Part shown: positions 61,298 to 64,000 of the stretch, piece by piece
How the letters are laid out: every line of letters starts with the position of its first letter
Numbering within the stretch: position 1 is the stretch's first letter
Source of the DNA: SVTX01 sp051867975
GTDB taxonomy: Bacteria > Bacillota > Clostridia > Oscillospirales > CAG-272
Direction of reading: 5' to 3'
Assembly: GCA_051867975.1 (NCBI GenBank)
Contig: JBJDZM010000002.1
Coordinates: forward strand, 5,648-69,647
Length of the DNA: 64,000 nt
Program-made: the position numbers and the translations under genes
The notes under the pieces: generated by a model
What the model saw: the letters and a program-made list of their open reading frames with translations, nothing else
Database searches by the model: none
What the model was told of the DNA's origin: nothing

Positions 61298-62037
61298 TTA
61301 TTCGATGTCTCCTGTTCAGATACGGTTGCATTATCAACATAATCACCTTTATACTCTTTGCCCAATACTGCAAACACGGTTTTAAACATCGTACCAATAT
61401 CACCGAAAAAACTGAATCTTTCAATGCTTTTCAGGTTGTAATACATTTTACCGGGCAACACCTTATTAACATAGACCTCGTCTATGTTTTCAGCACCATC
61501 CAGCAGTCTGTCCTCATCCTTGTAAAGAATACTCGCCTCAGATGTCACACCTGCCGGCAGAAGCAGTGTCGCCATCATAACAGGTGAGTATCGGTCCACA
61601 TATTTCGCGACCTCGGGTCTTGTGCCGACAAATGTCATTGTTCCTTGGAAGACATCAATCAGCTGACTTATCTCGTCAAGTCTGCATTTGCGAATTAATT
61701 TGCCAACCTTAGTGATGCGACTGTCATTTTTTACGGTAACCAGACTACCCTTTTTATCGGCATTGTTAACCATGGTGCGAAACTTATGTATGCGGAATTT
61801 TTTATTATATCTTGTGACACGTTCCTGCCTGTAGAACACGGGACCGGGAGAGTCAATCTTTATGGCGATAGCCAAAATCAGAAAAACGGGAGAAAGAATA
61901 ACCAGCATTATTGCGGAAACAACAATATCAAAGAGCCTTTTCAACGCAAGACTGAGTTTTTTCTTCTGCAAAATGTTGTAGTAATACCTTACCTCTTCTG
62001 TCTGCATTTCAAGCGGCAGTTTATCCCACTTTCTCAT
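61294..62037 (-). CDS. Undecaprenyl-phosphate sugar-1-phosphate transferase (priming enzyme)
   Basis: The protein has 247 residues. One hydrophobic segment (about 38-62) precedes the catalytic domain with DSPGPVFYRQERV, FRIHKFRTM and CRLDEISQLIDVFQGTMTFVGTRPE, the PglC/WcaJ-C-terminal signatures. It transfers the first sugar-1-phosphate to undecaprenyl phosphate. The single-segment, short form is usual in Firmicutes. The gene lies 13 nt after the DegT gene. Confidence 0.95.
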   Translation of the reverse strand: MRKWDKLPLEMQTEEVRYYYNILQKKKLSLALKRLFDIVVSAIMLVILSPVFLILAIAIKIDSPGPVFYRQERVTRYNKKFRIHKFRTMVNNADKKGSLVTVKNDSRITKVGKLIRKCRLDEISQLIDVFQGTMTFVGTRPEVAKYVDRYSPVMMATLLLPAGVTSEASILYKDEDRLLDGAENIDEVYVNKVLPGKMYYNLKSIERFSFFGDIGTMFKTVFAVLGKEYKGDYVDNATVSEQETSNK

Positions 62038-62050
62038 TTCTACCTCGCAT

Positions 62051-63262
62051 CTACATATATTCTTTCAGTATTGCACAGTACGTCTCGATTACATACTCCA
62101 CTTCCTGATCGGTCAATTTCGTGTGAAGCGGCAGTGTAATCTCGTTCTCAAAGTGGGCGTAAGCATTTGGATAATCTTTGATATCAAATCCCAACTCTTT
62201 ATAGGCTGTATGCATGGGCAATGGTTTATAGTGAACATTGCAGGCCACGCCTGCCTCTGCCATCTTGATAATTATTTCGCGACGTTCCGCATCGGTTACA
62301 CCCGGAACCCTTGTGATATAGAGATGTCCGTTTGATGAGTATTCATCGGTATAGTGCGGCAGCACTTCAACACCGAGCGGTTTGAGTGCAGCATCGTACC
62401 TGTTTATGATTTCTTTTCTTCTTTCGAGCATCGCCGGATAGCGTTCAAACTGTGCAAGTCCGATTGCCGCGGCGATGTCTGTCATGTTGAACTTATACCA
62501 CGTGCCGACAATATCGTATTCCCATGAACCGAGTTGTGTCTTCGCCAGTGCGTCCTTTGACTGACCATGGAGCGACAAAAGCTGTACATGGTGATACAGT
62601 TCTTCATCGTCAATGCCGTCAATATGTTTCCACACCATCGCACCGCCCTCGGCGGTCGTGAAATTCTTTACTGCGTGGAAGCTGAAGTTTGAAAAATCTG
62701 CAATTGAGCCGACCGGTTGACCGTGCCATGTTGAACCTAATGAGTGTGCTGCATCGGCAACGACGGCGATTCTTCCTATCCTTCTCTGAATATCGTTCGA
62801 CGGTTTGAAAATTGCCTTCTTGCGGTTTACTATTTCAAAAATTCTGTCATAGTCACAAGGAATACCGCCGATATCAACAGGGATAATTGCTTTTGTGTTT
62901 TCTGTAATGGCATTTTCAAGAGCATCATAGTCCATTTCGAGGCTGTCCTTACGGCAATCCACCATGACTATCTTTGCACCAACATGTGCGATGACAGAGG
63001 CAGAAGCAGTATATGTATACGCCGTTGTTATTACCTCGTCGCCCTGACCGATACCGAGGATACGAAGAGTTATTTCAGCACAAGCTGTCTGAGAATTCAG
63101 ACATACACATTTAGGTGTACCAACAAAATCGGCAATCTTTTTTTCAAGGAGCTTTGTTTTAGGACCGGTCGTGATCCAACCCGAGCGTAGTGCATCGATA
63201 ACCAAATCGACCTCGGCATCGCTAATGTCGGGAGGCGAAAAAGGTATGTTAAATTTTTTCAT
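62051..63262 (-). CDS. DegT/DnrJ/EryC1/StrS aminotransferase
   Basis: The protein has 403 residues from ATG 63262, after GGATGGAG; an ATG four codons earlier overlaps that RBS. Family features are FNIPFSPPDISDAEVD, TTGPKTKLLE, DAAHSLGS and the PLP Lys in SFHAVKNFTTAEGGAMVW. It makes an amino sugar (as UDP-4-amino or dTDP-amino derivative) for the glycan. First gene of the operon. Confidence 0.95.
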   Translation of the reverse strand: MKKFNIPFSPPDISDAEVDLVIDALRSGWITTGPKTKLLEKKIADFVGTPKCVCLNSQTACAEITLRILGIGQGDEVITTAYTYTASASVIAHVGAKIVMVDCRKDSLEMDYDALENAITENTKAIIPVDIGGIPCDYDRIFEIVNRKKAIFKPSNDIQRRIGRIAVVADAAHSLGSTWHGQPVGSIADFSNFSFHAVKNFTTAEGGAMVWKHIDGIDDEELYHHVQLLSLHGQSKDALAKTQLGSWEYDIVGTWYKFNMTDIAAAIGLAQFERYPAMLERRKEIINRYDAALKPLGVEVLPHYTDEYSSNGHLYITRVPGVTDAERREIIIKMAEAGVACNVHYKPLPMHTAYKELGFDIKDYPNAYAHFENEITLPLHTKLTDQEVEYVIETYCAILKEYM

Positions 63263-63396
63263 GATAAACTCCATCCTGTATGAAAAGTTGTCCGGTACTT
63301 CAAGGCAATATTGACGTAGCGGTAAGAACTGTATAATCTGTCTTCAAAATCTGAGTTTTCCCTGCAAGCACCGTATTTACACAATCTTACATATTA

Positions 63397-63425
63397 ATTA
63401 TATCATGCAAACACTATTAAGTCAA
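63397..63425 (-). promoter_or_regulatory. Promoter of the polysaccharide operon
   Basis: TTGACT, 17-bp spacer, TATAAT on the minus strand. The leader is about 128 nt. All thirteen downstream genes are close or overlapping, so it may drive the whole operon. I see nothing else between 63426 and 63600. Confidence 0.85.
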
Positions 63426-63606
63426 TAGTTTATGTCGATTTTAGGAGAGAACATATTGGAAATACGCGAAAAAAGGCGAAAAAAAGTATTTTTTTACATA
63501 CTATTATAGCATTTGCACATTTTTCCATTTACCGGGGCTTATTCCGGTTCGCTTTCTGAATATTTTTCGAATGTGCGGAAAAGGGGAAATTAAAATTCGG
63601 AATAAT

Positions 63607-63681
63607 ACACAGCGTGAGGCTGAACATAATCAGAATCAATTTGCTGTGAACCGCTCCTCGCACGGCGAGGAGTCCGAGTCA
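63607..63681 (+). ncRNA. Two-stem structured repeat, copy C
   Basis: CACAGC (63608-63613), a 29-nt loop ending TCAATTT, GCTGTG (63643-63648), AACCG, CTCCTCGC-ACG-GCGAGGAG (63654-63672), TCCGAGTC. Stem 1 differs from copies A and B at three pairs, each changed on both sides. It abuts the 125-bp tandem array. Confidence 0.6.
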
Positions 63682-63687
63682 TATTTA

Positions 63688-63950
63688 TGATATAATATAC
63701 GCAGAAATCCTTGCTGACGCAAGTCTTTGGGCTTCGCCCTGCGCACGCTGCGCGTGCCTGCGCCCTTGAATCACGTCGTAAAAATGCCCTTGCGAGCAAG
63801 CATTTTTACTTGTGATATAATATACGCAGAAATCCTTGCTAACGCAAGTCTTTGGGCTTCGCCCTGCGCACGCTGCGCGTGCCTGCGCTCTTGAATCACG
63901 TCGTAAAAATGCCCTTTCGAGCAAGCATTTTGACTTGTGATATAATAGGT
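63688..63950 (+). repeat. 125-bp tandem repeat array
   Basis: Units start at TGATATAATA, at 63688, 63813 and (partial) 63938. The two full units differ at about four positions. Each unit begins with an extended -10 (TGATATAAT) and carries hairpins CTTGC/GCAAG, GGGC-TTC-GCCC and GCACGC-TGC-GCGTGC. It ends in AAAAATG-CC-CTTGC-GA-GCAAG-CATTTTT (63780-63807 in unit 1), which looks like a terminator in both directions. Confidence 0.85.
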
Positions 63951-64000
63951 TCTATAATAAATGTTGGGGTAACCAACAGATATAGCGAAAAAAAACAATA

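Noticed and set aside
63688..63950. CRISPR array
   Set aside because: The repeats are 125 bp, adjacent, and have no variable spacers; no cas genes are nearby.
63590..63998. Minus-strand ORFs (RRDSRAQARAACAGRSPKT repeats) in the tandem array
   Set aside because: The unit length of 125 bp breaks the frame each repeat, the ORFs have no RBS, and the DNA is better explained by hairpins and a -10 element.

Overview
The window looks like a chromosomal stretch of an anaerobic, endospore-forming Gram-positive bacterium of class Clostridia, probably a gut Oscillospiraceae/Ruminococcaceae-type organism. The evidence is an alpha/beta-type SASP, the spoIIAA-spoIIAB-sigF operon, SleB-like and SleC-like cortex-lytic proteins, a T-box in front of tyrS, an oxygen-sensitive type L-serine dehydratase, and many TTGACA-17-TATAAT promoters. 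Most genes are ordinary housekeeping genes of moderate GC. Two blocks are visibly more AT-rich and look acquired: about 17.7-22.4 kb and about 47.7-63.4 kb.

Layout. 1-7 kb: a partial membrane protein, a CPBP protease, a SASP, an XRE regulator, a vWA-domain protein and a SleB-like hydrolase. 7.2-9.1 kb: T-box and tyrS. 9.5-11.2 kb: the sigma-F operon. 11.4-17.6 kb: an EF-G-like GTPase, an orotate-PRTase-like protein, TatD, YigZ, HflX and L31. 17.7-22.2 kb: an accessory operon encoding an LRR protein, an 892-residue secreted protein with a C-terminal HTHP metallopeptidase/toxin-like domain, a lipoprotein and a small hypothetical. 22.5-25 kb: a split SleC-like cortex-lytic set. 25-32.9 kb: a U32 protein, ZapA, ProB, a Sel1-repeat protein, a MarR regulator with two operators, and DegV preceded by a 112-bp tandem repeat. 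32.9-38 kb: serine dehydratase and the feo iron-uptake locus, with two DtxR-type regulators and four near-identical 16-bp palindromes. 38-41.3 kb: the jag-yidC-yidD-rnpA-rpmH block without dnaA beside it. 41.5-47.6 kb: MATE, HolA, an HPr-like protein lacking the active His, MnmE, YmdB and GNAT. 47.9-63.3 kb: one long leftward cell-surface polysaccharide operon. 63.6-64 kb: a structured repeat followed by a 125-bp tandem array.

The polysaccharide operon reads as a Wzx/Wzy-type assembly line: aminotransferase, priming sugar-phosphate transferase, glycosyltransferases, polymerase, acyltransferase, flippase. Its 3' half carries an unusual decoration module: LicD, a pyruvyltransferase, a MenD-like ThDP enzyme, an SDR, a class V aminotransferase, and a fusion of a TagD-like cytidylyltransferase with a Gfo/Idh/MocA oxidoreductase. 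I infer that the module makes a CDP-activated small alcohol or amino-alcohol that LicD transfers to the glycan.

The observation I trust most as undescribed is a roughly 74-nt two-stem element present three times (9283-9356 minus, 46032-46104 plus, 63607-63681 plus). Loop and linker lengths are fixed, and five base pairs change in compensating fashion between copies. Two copies sit beside a second dispersed repeat: a hairpin followed by CAAAAACTTT(T/C)AATA. Other strong leads are the toxin-like operon, the CDP-headgroup module, the 125-bp array whose units each carry an extended -10 and a terminator-like hairpin, and a possible 80-nt small RNA at 1690-1769.
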